Below, piece by piece: positions 1-12,060 of a stretch of 64,000 bases of DNA (positions within the stretch are counted from its first letter, which is position 1; every line of letters begins with the position of its first letter). Below the pieces are notes generated by a model. It saw nothing but the letters and a program-made list of their open reading frames with translations. It was not told where the DNA came from and did not search any database. The DNA is from Kondoa malvinella (Eukaryota; Basidiomycota; Agaricostilbomycetes; Agaricostilbales; Kondoaceae), in NCBI GenBank assembly GCA_039545315.1, contig BCIM01000007.1, positions 584,745 through 648,744 of the forward strand, in the 5' to 3' direction. Position numbers and translations under genes: made by a program.

Positions 1-926
1 CGCAAGCGCAGCTCGACACGCTTGAACAATTCTACGAGCGGTCTTACAAAACTTTGTCCGCTGCTGGTGTCACTACTGTTTTCCACCATGCTTTCCAAGG
101 CATCGATTGTGAGCTCCATGTTCTGCCTGCCTTAGAGAGCCAGATTGATTCAATTCCGACAGACTGGAGACCTTTCCTAGCTGGCAAAGACCCATCCCTT
201 ATTGTTGCCGAAGACCATCCTGTAAGCTTGCCTGTCGGCTTGTCGACTGCTCGAATCTGAAAGCTATGCAGTACCCTGGGAACTTTCCTCTACAAAATAA
301 TGCGGACGATATCATGTCAGTTCGGCCTTCTCGATCGCAAGCACTTGCTCACATCATCATTCTCTCAGCAATCAAGTCTGCAACAAAGCTTCAGGATACG
401 CTGACTACCCTGTGCCAGTAGCTGTGACAGAGTACTCTTTGACGACTGGCATCACCACGCCGGACTTTGAAAAGAGATTCTTTAAGGCTCAGGTAGAGGC
501 ATGGAATTGGAGCGCGGGCTCGACGTTTGCAAGTCGTCCTAGTCTTGCTGTCTGAGCAGTCTGACCGTATATCTAGTGGTCATACAAGACAATCAAATCA
601 GACAACCCGGTCCTGGCTGATCCAGAAACGATTGCGCAATACAGCTACGAGGATCTGATCTCTACGGGATCTTTGGAACAGTAAGTGTCTGCTTGAGTGC
701 ATCAGCCTAAGCTTAACGATTCTGTAGACCCTCTACTTGGTCTGACAGCACTGACAGCACGGCTTGCGGACAAGCTCCAAGCATGTCTTGGGCATCTCGT
801 AAGCACGAGAACAGATGATCAAGCTGAATGCTAATCTTATTTGTAGCTGTTCCTGCTGCATCGTCTACGCCAACCTCCAGCTTCGCCAGACGTAGGAGAA
901 CCAAGCGCAAGCAGAACATCCATTAG
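1..926 (+). CDS. GH5 exo-beta-1,3-glucanase-like glycoside hydrolase, C-terminal part (5' end off window)
   Basis: Secreted glucan hydrolases of GH family 5 trim or remodel wall beta-1,3-glucan. The window opens inside an exon in phase; exon 1 ends at 221 before GTAAGC. Later exons encode VAVTEYSLTTGI, then a stretch ending FFKAQVEAWNW and STF|WSYKTI. The last resembles the C-terminal 'gagWifWtwk' block of fungal GH5 glucanases (family knowledge). The STF|W junction needs a GC-AG intron, 529-576, with donor GCAAGT. The protein ends in a run of Arg and Lys (RRRRTKRKQN) and stops with TAG at 924-926, which is odd for a secreted enzyme. The N-terminal half and the catalytic glutamates upstream are not visible. 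It converges on the BBE oxidase gene. The GH5 call is good; the exact substrate is inferred. Confidence 0.68.
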
Positions 927-1445
927 AAGCAACTGCTTCGCTCTGGCAACATCTTTCAGCCCCTTCAATCAATGTAGAGTAATTTGAACCGGACAGCGCA
1001 GGCGCTTGTTGTATTTTGAATCAGCGGACAATGATATTTACGCTTGAATACTGCTTTTCGATGTGCTCTCCGTATCGAATCTCCTGTGTCTGGTCTCTCG
1101 CCTAGCTCTCTTCCCTGCGCTCAGCGGCTCAAGTTGACTGATCAAAACCCAGTCGGTGCCGAAAAGCAGAAGTATGACCCTTTCGGACCAGATCAGGGGA
1201 GGATACAGCACTCTGAAGCATGTATCAAGCGTCTCTTTGCCGGAAGGATAGAGACCTAGCATTGGATGCTAATCAAAGGCTGCTTTAGAAAAGCTTGCGA
1301 TTGCAGAGATAAGTACTATGGTGTACAACAGAGGAAAAGATGGCCCTGCCAATCTTGGGCATACTGCAAAAGACAGACCAATCAAGGGTAGCACTGAGGG
1401 AAAAAACGAGTGAGTATTGTATGTGACTCTCCGTCGCAAGCTTGC
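927..1445. other. Intergenic, convergent 3' regions
   Basis: About 520 bases lie between two convergent stop codons. Short open frames occur on both strands (for example near 1044-1259), but none has intron signals or a recognisable motif. I see no RNA gene or repeat. Confidence 0.5.
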
Positions 1446-4125
1446 CTACTTTATATTTTGGGTCTGACGGTCCCCTCCAGCCAATGCACTTCCAGCAATT
1501 GAGCAGTTTCTATGTAGTGTTTCCTAGGTCAGTTTCGCAGACTTGCGCTTCGAAGCTCGACTTACAGAGGGAGCGTACTGGAACGTTTGTGATTAGCCAA
1601 TGAACTCGATTGCATATTGTAGAGACTGACCTTGGCCTTGATCTTGACAAGTCTGTCATATGTATTTCGGTCCCAAAAGGTGCCTACTCAATGTCAGCTT
1701 TAGTTGCGAGTGGGCAAAGGGGGAATGACTCACTCTCCCACTTTGGCTCGTCATAGTAGGCCTCGTTGAAGTAGGCTTGACCATCTGGCTTCAAGCGACG
1801 CAAGATCTCGACAGCTTGATCCAAAGCATCCAGACGAGATCTTTTGTACTTGAGCGTGGACAGCGTAGACCAGGCAACACCTCCCTGACGCAGCGTCAGC
1901 ATATACTTTTATTTCGATGATCTGACACTGACGAAAGCATGAATGACAGTCTTGCGCCAAGCTTTCGGCTCAGCGGTAAGACCGTCTGATGGTAGCTTAT
2001 AAGGGCTGGTCAGACAAAGGAGGACTAGTGCGCCATAAGCTTCTTCAGTCGGTAAAGGGTTCAAGGCCATCATGTAGTCTTGCAAAGATCTGTACCCAAA
2101 AGATCAGGCCTCGATCAATTTGGATCGAGACAGATACTGACTGTACAGTCTTGTTGAGTGCCGCAGGCTCCCATAGCTCGTCGGTTAGCAAGCGAGATCC
2201 AGCAGTTGATGCCATTCCAACAGGCACCGTTTCCTACAAGCAGTTGAGCTGGATCGATGTGCCGGCACAGATCACGTACACCGGTCTCGCGAATGAAGTA
2301 TTTGGAGACTGAGTGATGGTCAGCAATTCCTTGATTCCCCTCGTCGAGCGGACTAACAAGCTTCGTAGAAGGACTTGACTGGGAAGACACCGTTGATGAG
2401 GACATTCTCCTTGGGTAGAGAAGCTACAAAGTCGATGATCGGTTGCATATCTTTGGTAGCCTCAGCAGTGTCGAGCTTCCAGTTCACCATCAGGACCTGT
2501 CAGTTTCTCAGGTAATGTTGATACATTGCTTTTAATTCAACTCACAGCGCTGACTTCGCCAACACCTATCCGGTCTGTATGATTAGTAGCTCAGCCAATC
2601 GAGCACGGGTACATACGCGGTGTAAGAGCTAGGTAGCCTCCCCAGCCACGATTGGTGAATTCGAGCGCTCGACTAGCTGACAACTCCATCAATTTCTGTG
2701 CAGCCTCGGGATTGGGTGTCAAGATGGCAATCGAGGCGACCTGCAATGGCATTACAGGGTGGGTCTTGTCTGCCAATGCAATGAGCATGGGGCTACGCTA
2801 GATCAGAAGTGCTCACGAGTAGATTCCAGCACGACTCCGCCGGTATTGTGTCCGCCTCCGGCCAAAGCAAAGAAGACGTCCTGGTTCTGACAGCGGGATG
2901 CAACGATGACTTCCGAGCTTTTGGGCGTGACGACCTTGAATTCCTGACTAAAGTACGAGTCAGCTACGGTCGAGGTTGTATAGGCGTGGACTGACACATT
3001 GTCTGTACCTAGACCAATGGCTCCAGAGACCGCTGAATGACCTCCACCAGCAATCCAGCCGCCGCTACTTTAGGTTCAGCTGCTATTGTGTATAAAGAGA
3101 GATCGCGAACCTCATCCCAACAGTAGATGAAGTTCCACCTGCGACCGTGAAGCCGTTATCCTGCTCAGTGCTGATCAGTGACAGCTGATGCTTGGCTTGG
3201 TGTCGCATACCTCTGCATACTTGTAGATCTCGGCGACTGCGGAAAGAGTCAGCGATGCATGCTCGCCTGGCAATGAACGTACATTGTTGGCCAGCACCAA
3301 TTGTAATAGCAGGAAACTGCTGCTTGCAGCCTGCAGGCTTGAAGGCTGCCTTGTGTGATATGGCTCGCAGATTGTGTGTCCATAACCCCAAAGAATCCGG
3401 AGCACTACTTCTGCCCTGTAATCCAAATAAGGATTGTTCACCAAACCCAAACAAGAGCTTACCGAGTACTCGTGTCCGGTGTTCTTGATGTTCAGCGGAA
3501 CTCCTGTCTTCTTTGAAAATCCATAGGCCGCGGTCACATCGCTAGCTTTGGCAACATTGATCTAGCGACGTCGTGAGCATCGGAAATGACGAGCGAGCGA
3601 ACCAAGTCACGTAATAGGTCGATACTGATCCTTGACTGCAAGTTGTCTCCAGCACTGTCTCATCGGTCGGGTCTCGGCGGTCAAGCACACATGCTCTCCG
3701 GTCTTGATGCAGCCTGCCCATTGAACGTTTTCGTATCCGCCGTACTGGCTTGAGTGTAAGCCTTGAGTGTGGTCAGCAACAAGCAATTTGGTTTTTATGG
3801 AGCACATACTGCTGACAGACCATTGCGACTGTATGGCAGCACATTGCTCAGCATTCGGCATTGGCTTGAACGATTGTCCAGAGAAGTCATCGAAACAAGG
3901 CAACGCCAGAGGTTGACCTAGGGCAAGGCTGATACCGGGCAGATTGTCAGCTCAATCACTTGGGATGCTCGTGACTCACCGCCCTTCGACGGTGGCATTC
4001 AAAGCCTTCCATTGAGCTTGTGTGACCTTAGAAATGGCACTTCCGCTTGCGACCGCACGTTTAGAAAGAGTGGACGCGGCACAGCCAGTGACCGCTATGA
4101 TAGCGAAAAGATAGTGAGGCAGCAT
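1446..4125 (-). CDS. Secreted FAD-dependent oxidase, BBE (berberine-bridge enzyme) family
   Basis: Flavoproteins of this family oxidise small molecules or sugars using covalently bound FAD. The start at 4125 opens with a signal-peptide-like stretch (MLPHYLFAIIAVTGCAAS). Exons then give PLNIKNTGHEY, matching the FAD-binding 'GGH' region with N-T-G-H-E in its place. Next come DVFFALAGGGHNTGGVVLE, the hallmark 'ALRGGGGNFGVV' block, and near the C terminus AYFNEAYYDEPKWE followed by FWDRNTYDRLVKIK, the BBE domain. The last coding stretch is uncertain: KYAPS could read to a stop near 1510, or splice once more and end at 1446. I chose the latter because of a CTGACCTAG branch/acceptor. At least eight short introns are needed. 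Substrate unknown; such genes are often next to secondary-metabolite genes, but no cluster is visible here. Confidence 0.78.
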
Positions 4126-4739
4126 TGGGAAAGACAACGCAAAAGGAGAGCGATGGAAGCAAGAAGAAAGAGTTGAGACACGTTTAGACGGCAACGCTTC
4201 ATACCTAGCACATGTGCTGACACACCAAAACAACGCAACAATCTTAAGCCGTCAAAAGAAGCATCCAGAAGTACGAAATTGCAACAGCGCCAAAAGTCAA
4301 TTCGGCCAGAAATCTCGAGGACGCAGCTTCCAGACGTTGTGTTGAGAGCAGCAGCTGACCGATCATGCGGTCTTGTTTCATCCAGCATTTGTCCTACTGA
4401 AAGCATGGAGGCTTCTAGTAGACAGATAGAGATAGGCCGTTGTCCCGAAAGCCTCGTTTGAGCAAGAGTCGACGGCTGAGAGGCTCTACAGAGGAAGAGT
4501 GTACCCTTCGCAAGCATTGTACTGCCAGACAATGTGTTTACTTGCTGGGCGGTCGTTATCACGGTGTCACTTCAACATGCCTAAAATCCGAATGACGGGT
4601 GATTTGACATCTACAGACCCTACTATACACCTTAAGCATTCACTCTACACCCGATAGATGAGCACAGCGTCCTTTACCATCCAATTATCCATATCATCGT
4701 GTTTCGCTTCGCTTCGCTTGATCCACTGTCGATTCAAGA
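4126..4739. other. Intergenic, upstream region of the BBE oxidase
   Basis: About 610 bases hold the promoter of the minus-strand BBE gene and the 3' region of the next minus-strand gene. A pentanucleotide CGCTT is repeated three times around 4704-4719. An open frame of 155 codons on the minus strand here is Cys/Leu-rich, lacks motifs and overlaps the BBE start, so I did not call it. Confidence 0.45.
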
Positions 4740-6581
4740 TCATGGCCCTGCTTCCTCAACAACTGGCGCCTGCACATACATAGCATGACCTCCAATCCCC
4801 ATACTCGCATCAGCCAAAGGAAAGAAGATCTTGGGATAAATAGGCTTCGTAAATGCGTCGCCCAAATCCAGACCAGGTATTTCAAGTTTGCCTTCTGTAG
4901 TTCTTGGTCCAAGATCATGGTGTGAGCCATAATAGTCTGTTGAGCCAAAGTCGTTAAAGAGCGTAAAGTAGCGTAAAGTTTTGCTAGGTTCGAAGCAGGC
5001 TCGAAGGGTTGGGCTGATGCTTTGATGACCTGTGCGTACGAGGCCGTGATCTGTGCTATTCGTCAGAAGAGTCATAGGAGGAGAGATGAGACACACAGCC
5101 AGGCAGACCGTTCCAGCCAAATGAAACCAAATTCGGGAAAGAAGCGATAGCTTGGCCGTACGCAGCCTAACAGATAATCAGCGAGACAGACTTGCTACTG
5201 GACTTGGACTTACACTTGTGCCTTCCCATAAGCAAAAGACGGATTGGATAGCAACGATGTTGAGTTCAGTCAAAGAGGGTAGCGTGGACGCTATGAACGC
5301 GAGCAGCTCAGGTGAGCCTTTTGGCAACACCATCAGTGATAGCTTTCTGAGATTAGGCGCGGACTTGAGGAAGTGTATAATGTATTGAAACTCTTGCTTG
5401 CCTGCAGTGACGATGTCAGCAGCATCTTTAGAGACCTGCGACAGACTTACGAGGTTGCCTGGATTCTATAACGACTTCTTCAAGAGGACAATGGTGACCT
5501 CGACAGTATTCCTGACTTTCTAGTCAGCTCCGCATTCTCGATTGAAGCTGGCAACTCACATCAAATTGCTGAAACAAGCTAGTAAAGCCAGAATTCGATA
5601 CTCCGCCCGCGTCAAGGGCCAACAACCTCAAAGACGACCATAAATCCACAGGCATCCAACCAGCAGCGAACGTCTCATGATACCCCCTCACTACCAAACT
5701 CTCCATCCTTTTCGTCCCTCTGACCAAAGCGAGCGGTACAGCAGAAGCTTCTCGCACGATATCAATCGAAGCATAAAAATTCTTTATCTCTTCCAACTTG
5801 AGTTCACCGCTGTCCAACATGCGCGCTAGCTCTTTTGTGCCGTGGAAGCCGTCTTCCATTATGAGAACTTGTAGGTTCGAAGCTGAGCAGATAGCCCGCA
5901 ATGAGACAGGCGTTAGAGCCAAAGTGGTCAAGGTGAGCATGAGTAATTGAGGAGCGATGGTGAGCAGTAGCATTTCCAATTTGCGCGGCAGGTCGAATAC
6001 ACCTGGCATTTCTTCCACATCAATCCATAATGCTCGAAGATGCGGTTTGGCTAGAGCGCTCTCGTATAGAAATTTGATGTGGTCACGGCATTTCGCTTGA
6101 GCTGCTGGGATCCGATGTCGAGACTGCGCTCCTGCTTTGAAGCGGATTGCGACTGAGCGAAAACAGAATGGGAGTGCCATACAACGCAGCCGTCGACATG
6201 TCATGGACAGGCTGATGATATCATCTAGGTCACCTCTGGAAGGCTCGACAAAGAGAGGCGGAACGAGGTGAGACATGACAGAGAGAAGCAATTCGTCAGG
6301 CGAGTCGAATAAAGGCGAAGTGCCGTTGGCCTGGGTCCGATATGAGTCATGAGACTTTTACAATAGCTGCAGCATTGTAGCCTCACCAAAGGCTGAAACC
6401 AGGGATACAGGTCTGACGTCTTCGACACTTCTCGCTTCTTGCCGGTGTCTGCACTCTCGTCCTCTGTTGCAGAGTCGACATCGTTCAGGTCAGGTATTGC
6501 GTCTCCATCTTCAGAGTCTGTCTCCCAGGAATCATCCGAGTCTGGTATAATAGATAACCGTCGGAGAGTCGAGCGAAACAT
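4740..6581 (-). CDS. F-box/LRR-like protein
   Basis: F-box proteins recruit targets to SCF ubiquitin ligases; LRR-like repeats form the target-binding face. The start at 6581 gives an acidic N terminus (MFRSTLRRLS, then SDDSWETDSEDGDAIPD). A box-like stretch follows: DELLLSVMSHLVPPL and ISLSMTCRRLRCMALPF, which has the usual 'L..V.....L...C+.....' pattern. After that come leucine-rich segments such as KLEMLLLTIAPQLLMLTLTT and later NLRKLSLMVLP and LPSLTELNIVAI, separated by short introns. The C terminus, EIPGLDLGDAFTKPIYPK to VEEAGP, is one exon with stop at 4740. Many basidiomycetes have large families of such proteins. Calling it a true SCF subunit is inference; the F-box match is by pattern only. 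Confidence 0.62.
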
Positions 6582-6706
6582 GGTCGTGCTTGTTATAGAA
6601 AGGGATATCAATAAATGATGCAAAGGGCTAAACATGTCTATACAGAACTCTACCCGTGGTACGAACAAACTACAGAACAATCCTTGGCGTGTGTAATAAC
6701 ATATGA

Positions 6707-8423
6707 TTAGCGGCGGTCCTGCGACACCCAATGAGCCAAAGAACGACCAATTGAGTTTTGAGACTTACAGCGCTATCCTCTTGATCCGCAATGACAGCGA
6801 CCAAGACAGAGATATCGTCTCTGTAATCAAAGAATGAGCTTGGTTCAAAAAGTACAAGTCGAAATGATTACCTCTTGCCACCAGTGTAGTAGATGCCCTC
6901 TTCCATTGCCTAGACAACGTTGTCAGCAACACAACCACAAAGCAGAAGTTTCCTTGGTACTGACCCTCTGCTGGAAAGGCGAAGAAGTAGCCATCTGATC
7001 CTCACAAACTGATTTCGCCCTCGTGCACAACGCCTCTGAAACAGCTTGAGGCGAGAAAGGCGCTCTTCTCGTAGACTTGTTGGGTTCAGAAGGTGAATAA
7101 GAAGGGTAGGCGAACCGAAGGACTTCTTCGAGTATATCCTCTTCAAAAAGGTTATCGCCTAGACCGTCTGAAGAAAGAATGACAATGTCGTCCTTTTGAA
7201 CTTGGACGTCAAAGCGCTGGCCATCTTTCTTTGGTGTGTCTTTTGATTTGGGTCCTACTTGCATAGGGTAGTTGAAGGAATGTTGTTGTTCTTCACTTCG
7301 AAAGAGATATTCCGTGCCACGAATAACGCTGCAATCGCTCTAAGAGATGATTCACTGAAAGATCAAGAAAAGACTTACGAGCAATTGCAATCGCCTAGGT
7401 TCGCGACTCGCAACACATCTCGCCTCAGTACAGCAAGTAAAGCCGTGGACGACCCAATCAATCCTCTGCTCGCCGATTCAGTCAAACACTTGTCTGTCGC
7501 CGCTTGCAATATATCCAAAGGATCCACATTGAAATACTCCAAGAAGAGCGCATCATCCACATCTTCATAACGCTCCAACTCTTCAGCACAATCTATTTTA
7601 TTGATCAGCTGAAGACTTTCCAAGATGTAATATGCAACCCACACTGCATCAACAACCTCGAAAACAAAGCTGGATCCGCATTCTTATGACCGGCCCATCC
7701 ACCAACACCATCCGCAACACCCAAAGAATCCGGTCGCAAGAAATACGCATCCTGCCCTACAGAAACACTCTTGCCCGTGTCGCCTGACAATGATAGACTG
7801 AGATTCTGACTTGTCGAAAACACGCGTTGTTTCATTGAAATGTTGGCTGCTGCTACATGTTCTGGATTGGCAGATGGTTTGAGAGAATGTGAGGATTTGG
7901 GTATGCCGCATGCGCCATTTTGGAGTGAGAGTGTTGGTGCTCGTGTTTCTTTAGGCACGATATTGCCTGCTCTAGCGATCGGGTTCGAAGCTGATGCGGC
8001 TGGTTGTGACGATGGAGAATGGTAGAAAGGTAGGAATGGGTTGGACGATGATGAAGGCTGAGAGCCGGATTGGCCAGAAGACAGGCTAGGAGAGTCATAG
8101 ATAGACCCGTCGAAGGAGGAAATAATGTCGTTTGGGTGTGTCAAGGCATTCTGGGCGTTGTACGAAGACGAGGAGGATTTCGGGCTGTTGCTTGGTGTGT
8201 TTGAAGAAGGACCCGGTTTGAAGAAGGATCCGTCTAGATTGTTGCTGTGGTTGGGTTGATGAGAAGGCAGCTGGTGAAAGGTCCTCCTTGCGGGTCTCTG
8301 CGGCCAGTGTTGGACTATCGGCGGATTGGAATGATTCGAAGTCGAAGGCACAGCCGAAGAGAAGACAGCTCTCTGCCTAGCTAGCTTGACCTTCCATGAG
8401 AGGAGCGACTTGGATTTTGACAT
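6707..8423 (-). CDS. PTC7: PP2C-family serine/threonine phosphatase, PTC7-like
   Basis: PTC7-type phosphatases act in or on mitochondria (in yeast on coenzyme Q synthesis). The start at 8423 is followed by a basic, Ser-rich N terminus (MSKSKSLLSWKVKLARQRAV) that fits a mitochondrial presequence, then about 150 residues of low complexity. The catalytic core shows the Mg-binding DGVGGW (GVADGVGGWAGHKNADP), NLGDCN, ILSSDGLGDNLFEEDILEEV and the C-terminal KRDDISVLVAVI, all in family order. GDCN and SDGLGDN carry metal ligands. The last small exon adds a few residues and stops at 6707; this end is the least certain part. It shares a divergent promoter with the secreted-protein gene at 9123. Confidence 0.85.
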
Positions 8424-9122
8424 GTTGCCCTGGCAGGGCTGACTTCAAGCAAGTTTTCAACAAGGCGACACAATCAATCGACACGAAGCTTTCTGTTGCG
8501 GTTTAGATTTGGGGTATACACGATATAGCGAAGACGTCTGGCTGGATTACTTTGCTGTAATCAATCTAGCAGCACAGCATAGACGAGCTGTCGAAGGCCA
8601 AGCAAGGCAAGGTGCTTTCAGAGTCTCGTCTCTTCAATTTCGTGATGAGAGTCCACTCCAAATGCTGCACAGCAGTCTCTGCTTGCGAGCTTCAAGCTTC
8701 CCAAAGGTTTTTCTTCAAGTCGTTGTGTTGGTGCAGAATTGCGAAAATGCTTTTTCACTGCAACATCCGACCGAATTGTCGCAAAGTGGCTTACACTCTG
8801 CTAGCAGTGCTGTGCTATAGCATCTCGATAAGACTATCCCAAGTGAAAAGCCCCGTGTCTCAACCAGTCCAGCTACTGCCTTTTATTCAAAGCTACAATT
8901 CTCCGCCCATTTCGTCCTATATACTGTGGAACATTTGGCATGAGTCGTTCTGTGACTGTGCTCTTGCTTATCGTGCTTTGTTCGCGAAGCGATCTGCGCG
9001 CGCCTCTCCTTTTTGTCGCGACCTGCCAATCTTGCCAAATTCGGATTCAAGTCAAGTGTGCCTGATTCCAGCAGATCTCTTTTCTTCTTCCTCCCTCTCT
9101 ACTTTCTGCATTGATCCAACAC
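8424..9122. promoter_or_regulatory. Divergent promoter region between PTC7-like gene and secreted-protein gene
   Basis: About 700 bases separate two divergent starts (8423 minus, 9123 plus). TATATA lies at 8918-8923, about 200 bases before the plus-strand ATG. The stretch from about 9000 to 9120 on the plus strand is pyrimidine-rich, as in many fungal leaders. Open frames here lack motifs. Confidence 0.45.
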
Positions 9123-9881
9123 ATGCGGCATCCTGTTTTCCTCGCTTTGATCTCGGCTGCCTGCGTTGCTGCTTCATGCTCAGACAAACCCCATTATCTG
9201 GATAGAATTCACAACGCTTGCGAGACTGTGTCTATCGCGTCTTCGTCTACGACCAGTCAGCATGTACCCAAAGCGACAGCGAGAGGTTAGCTCTATTGTA
9301 CGGCTGAACCGCTTGCGCTGATAGCCCGCAGGCATGTTTGCCAGTATATGGGAAAAGCTAGGGCTGTCAGAAGAGCAGAAGGAATCAGTACTGAGTAAGC
9401 TATGATCGTACTGATGCATCGCTCAAGCTCACTCCTCGTAGTTACTAAGCCGGTCAAAAGGCGCATTGTAGCTCGTCAGCTGCTCGAACACGACTATCAA
9501 CAACCAGTCAAGAAGATTAACCGTCGGGGAATGGCGATAGATACAGACAAACAACCAGCGTTGGATGTTGGTGCATTGGCACAAGCACTAGGACAGAATT
9601 TACAAAAGGGCATGTTGCTGGATTTGGTGTCGCTACCGGAGAAGAGACAGATTAAAGCTCAAGCTCCTATAATGGCTTTCTCTGAGCCTGGCAAACCGTC
9701 ACTTGTGCAGATCGATCGTAAGTCGGGCTTCAGCTTCTCGAATTTTGGCTGAAGGTGGACGATAGTGCGGGTAGAGTCTACTTCAGAACCAAAGACGTCG
9801 CTCAAGAAGAGCAAGCGAGGACACAGTCATCGATCAAGGGGAAAGAGAGGGCACACAGGAGGTTACTATCGTTGGGATTGA
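9123..9881 (+). CDS. Predicted secreted basic protein of unknown function
   Basis: I do not recognise this protein. The start at 9123 gives a classic signal peptide (MRHPVFLALISAACVAAS). Four exons joined by three phase-consistent introns (about 9291-9332, 9395-9440 and 9720-9768) give some 205 residues. The mature part has only two cysteines near its N terminus. It has a predicted helix GMFASIWEKLGLSEEQKESV, a middle segment LDVGALAQALGQNLQKGML, and a very basic tail (KTSLKKSKRGHSHRSRGKRG). It ends 48 bases from the convergent eIF3d stop. The tail could bind nucleic acid or wall polymers. A secreted effector is possible but unproven. Confidence 0.6.
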
Positions 9882-9929
9882 GTGCTGGCACCTCAAAAAC
9901 TGTACTCATATTGCATTGGCATATCTTAT

Positions 9930-11853
9930 CTAGTAGTCCGAGTCTGCCGCAGCCTCATCTGCAGCCTCTGATTCGCTTTCTTCTCCTTCTTCAAAAGTAC
10001 CAGAAGGCACACCGTAAAGGCGAATGACGGGCTTCAAAGTCGATATCAGACTTTTGTTAGACACATATAGAAGCAACGCACCTTGTTTGGGTCTTTGAGC
10101 AAGACGTATTTACCCTCTTTTTGCTTCATGCACAGATCTACGATCGTCCGCACAATACCCCAACCGTTAGCCAGGTTGACATTCATCTGACTAGCTAAAT
10201 CCCTAGGCTTGAACCACTGTGTGCCAAGAATAGTGTGGCGGTTCTCGTCCCTCGGGTTAGCTCTTGAGACATAACCAATCTTCATTCCACCTGCACCGGC
10301 CAAAACACCCATTGAAGCCCAACGAGCGAGTTTTAGCGAATTGTTCTTCATCTCTGTTGCAACGACTGCACCACGTTGCGAGTCCAGCTTTGTCCTCCAA
10401 TCAGGAGCTCCGCCACTGCCTTGCGCGCGGGAATCAAATTCGAACAAAGTCTTGAGCAGAATGTAGGTTTGTTCGTCGTCTGCTCCTGATGTTGGTTGAG
10501 CCGAAGTAGCGGATCCAGATAGAGAACCACGAAGGAGGGCATCGACTTCCGTTCGCACAATCAGGTCGACTTCTTCGTCTTCGGTGACGGAAAGATCGAA
10601 TTTCCTGTATCTGTAACCGCAAGAAGCGAGAGGCTCCGATTCTTCTGGGTCGTAGAAAGGATTGGGCGACTCAAAGTCGGTGCGAGATTCTTGGTTCTCC
10701 TTCACTACTTGCCAAGCAAAGTTTTCGTTCAAGAAAGTAGCTTGTTGCGAAAGGGCTGAAGGAGTGTTGATGAATGCTGAGGTATTGGACGCATCGACCA
10801 TTGGGTTCTCCAAAGGTGGATCGGATGCGTTCTCATTGACGGAAAGGTAGTCGAGTGGTCCTTGGTCGCGCTTGTCCATGTAGAGCTTGTCGCCTTCACG
10901 AATGAGGACAATATCCCATGGGTAGACGGACCGAGGTGCACACATGAGCTGAGCAAGAACAGCGTCGGTTGCAAACACTTTGGCGCGGTCTTTGCTCGCC
11001 AAATCTTGCAGAATGGGATCATCAGAAGAAGTTGGGTTGTAGTGAAGACGTTCCATATGTTGTAGAGGCTTTTCGTTCTTGGTGTTGACACGGTCATATG
11101 CTCTGTCGTATTCGTATAAGAAGCCGTGTTGCGAGCTGGATAATGATGAGCGATTTCGACATGGCAATAAATGCAGACTTACACAGTCTCGATATCATCA
11201 GTGTCGACTTCCAATCTGAGCTTGCTGAGGCGAGTAAATTCAATCTCTTCAAGCAAAGCCCACTTGTCGCCCACTTGGACACTTGCCTCTCTCGTTCGCT
11301 GATCACGGTTCCAATCTCTTCCGCCCCAGCCTCCTCTGCCGCCATAGCCTCTGCCTCCTCTACCACCTTGCTGCACACCACGCTGAGCACCATAGCCATT
11401 CTTCTGATTCGCTGTGCCATTCATGTGACCTTGCCTGCCAGTCGGTCCAGTTTTTGTGCCAGCTGCACCACCTCTTCCACCTCTGCCATATGCCTGATTG
11501 CGGTTCAGATTACCCAAGCTACCTCCTTGCCCGCCCTGACCGCCGGCTGTTCTGCCTCTAGACGACGCTTTTCCTCCATCGACTAGCGAAAAAGAAGCTT
11601 CCTCGTCGCCGTAGCCATCCAGACCTAAACCATCTGCAGCATTGTTGCGCCTCTTGAAAGCACTAGCTCTGGACACGCCGCCCTCAGCTGCGTAGGAGAT
11701 TGAAGAGGACCAGTCGACAATTTGGCCAAGTCGCTCAGATTTGCTGAAAGGTTGGAACGGAAGGTCAGACCCGGTTGAAGGCAAGTGATCGCTTGAAGGC
11801 CCGAATAGAGCATCTGCAGAGTCTGGCTGCAATGGTGGGAGCTTGAAAGACAT
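9930..11853 (-). CDS. Eukaryotic translation initiation factor 3 subunit D
   Basis: eIF3d sits on the edge of the eIF3 complex, helps mRNA recruitment to the 40S subunit and can bind caps. The start at 11853 reads MSFKLPPLQPDS with DLPFQPFSKSERLG soon after, typical of the family N terminus. A Gly/Arg-rich linker follows (GGRGGRGYGGRGGWGGRDWN), then SVQVGDKWALLEEIEFTRL. Two introns (about 11165-11210 and about 10033-10082) join TVSQHGFLYEYDRAYDRVNT and the large core to the acidic tail VPSGTFEEGEESESEAADE. The core includes NENFAWQVV and WFKPRDLASQMNVN. The stop is at 9930. Length is about 600 residues, slightly above the usual 550 because of the Gly-rich linker. Conserved housekeeping gene. 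Confidence 0.92.
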
Positions 11854-12060
11854 GCTGGAATAAGGTTCGCTGTTCAATAGTGAGCTCGATATTTTTGCAT
11901 GAGCAAGTGAACGAGCGTGTGTTGCGAATTCTATGCTTTGCTGCACATCTGATTGACTCATTACAAATGCCCTGTACATCGGCACTTCATAAAACTGGCT
12001 CGTCCGGACTTTTAGCCAGTTCCGCTGCTGCTACTAGCACTCCATTGAAAGGACTGTACT

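Noticed and set aside
4095..4562. Minus-strand frame of 155 codons overlapping the BBE oxidase start
   Set aside because: Cys/Leu-rich with no motif; it covers the signal peptide exon of the oxidase in another frame.
8612..9205. Plus-strand frame of nearly 200 codons before the secreted-protein gene
   Set aside because: Composition is unlike a protein, it lies in a C/T-rich promoter region and overlaps the signal peptide of the next gene in another frame.
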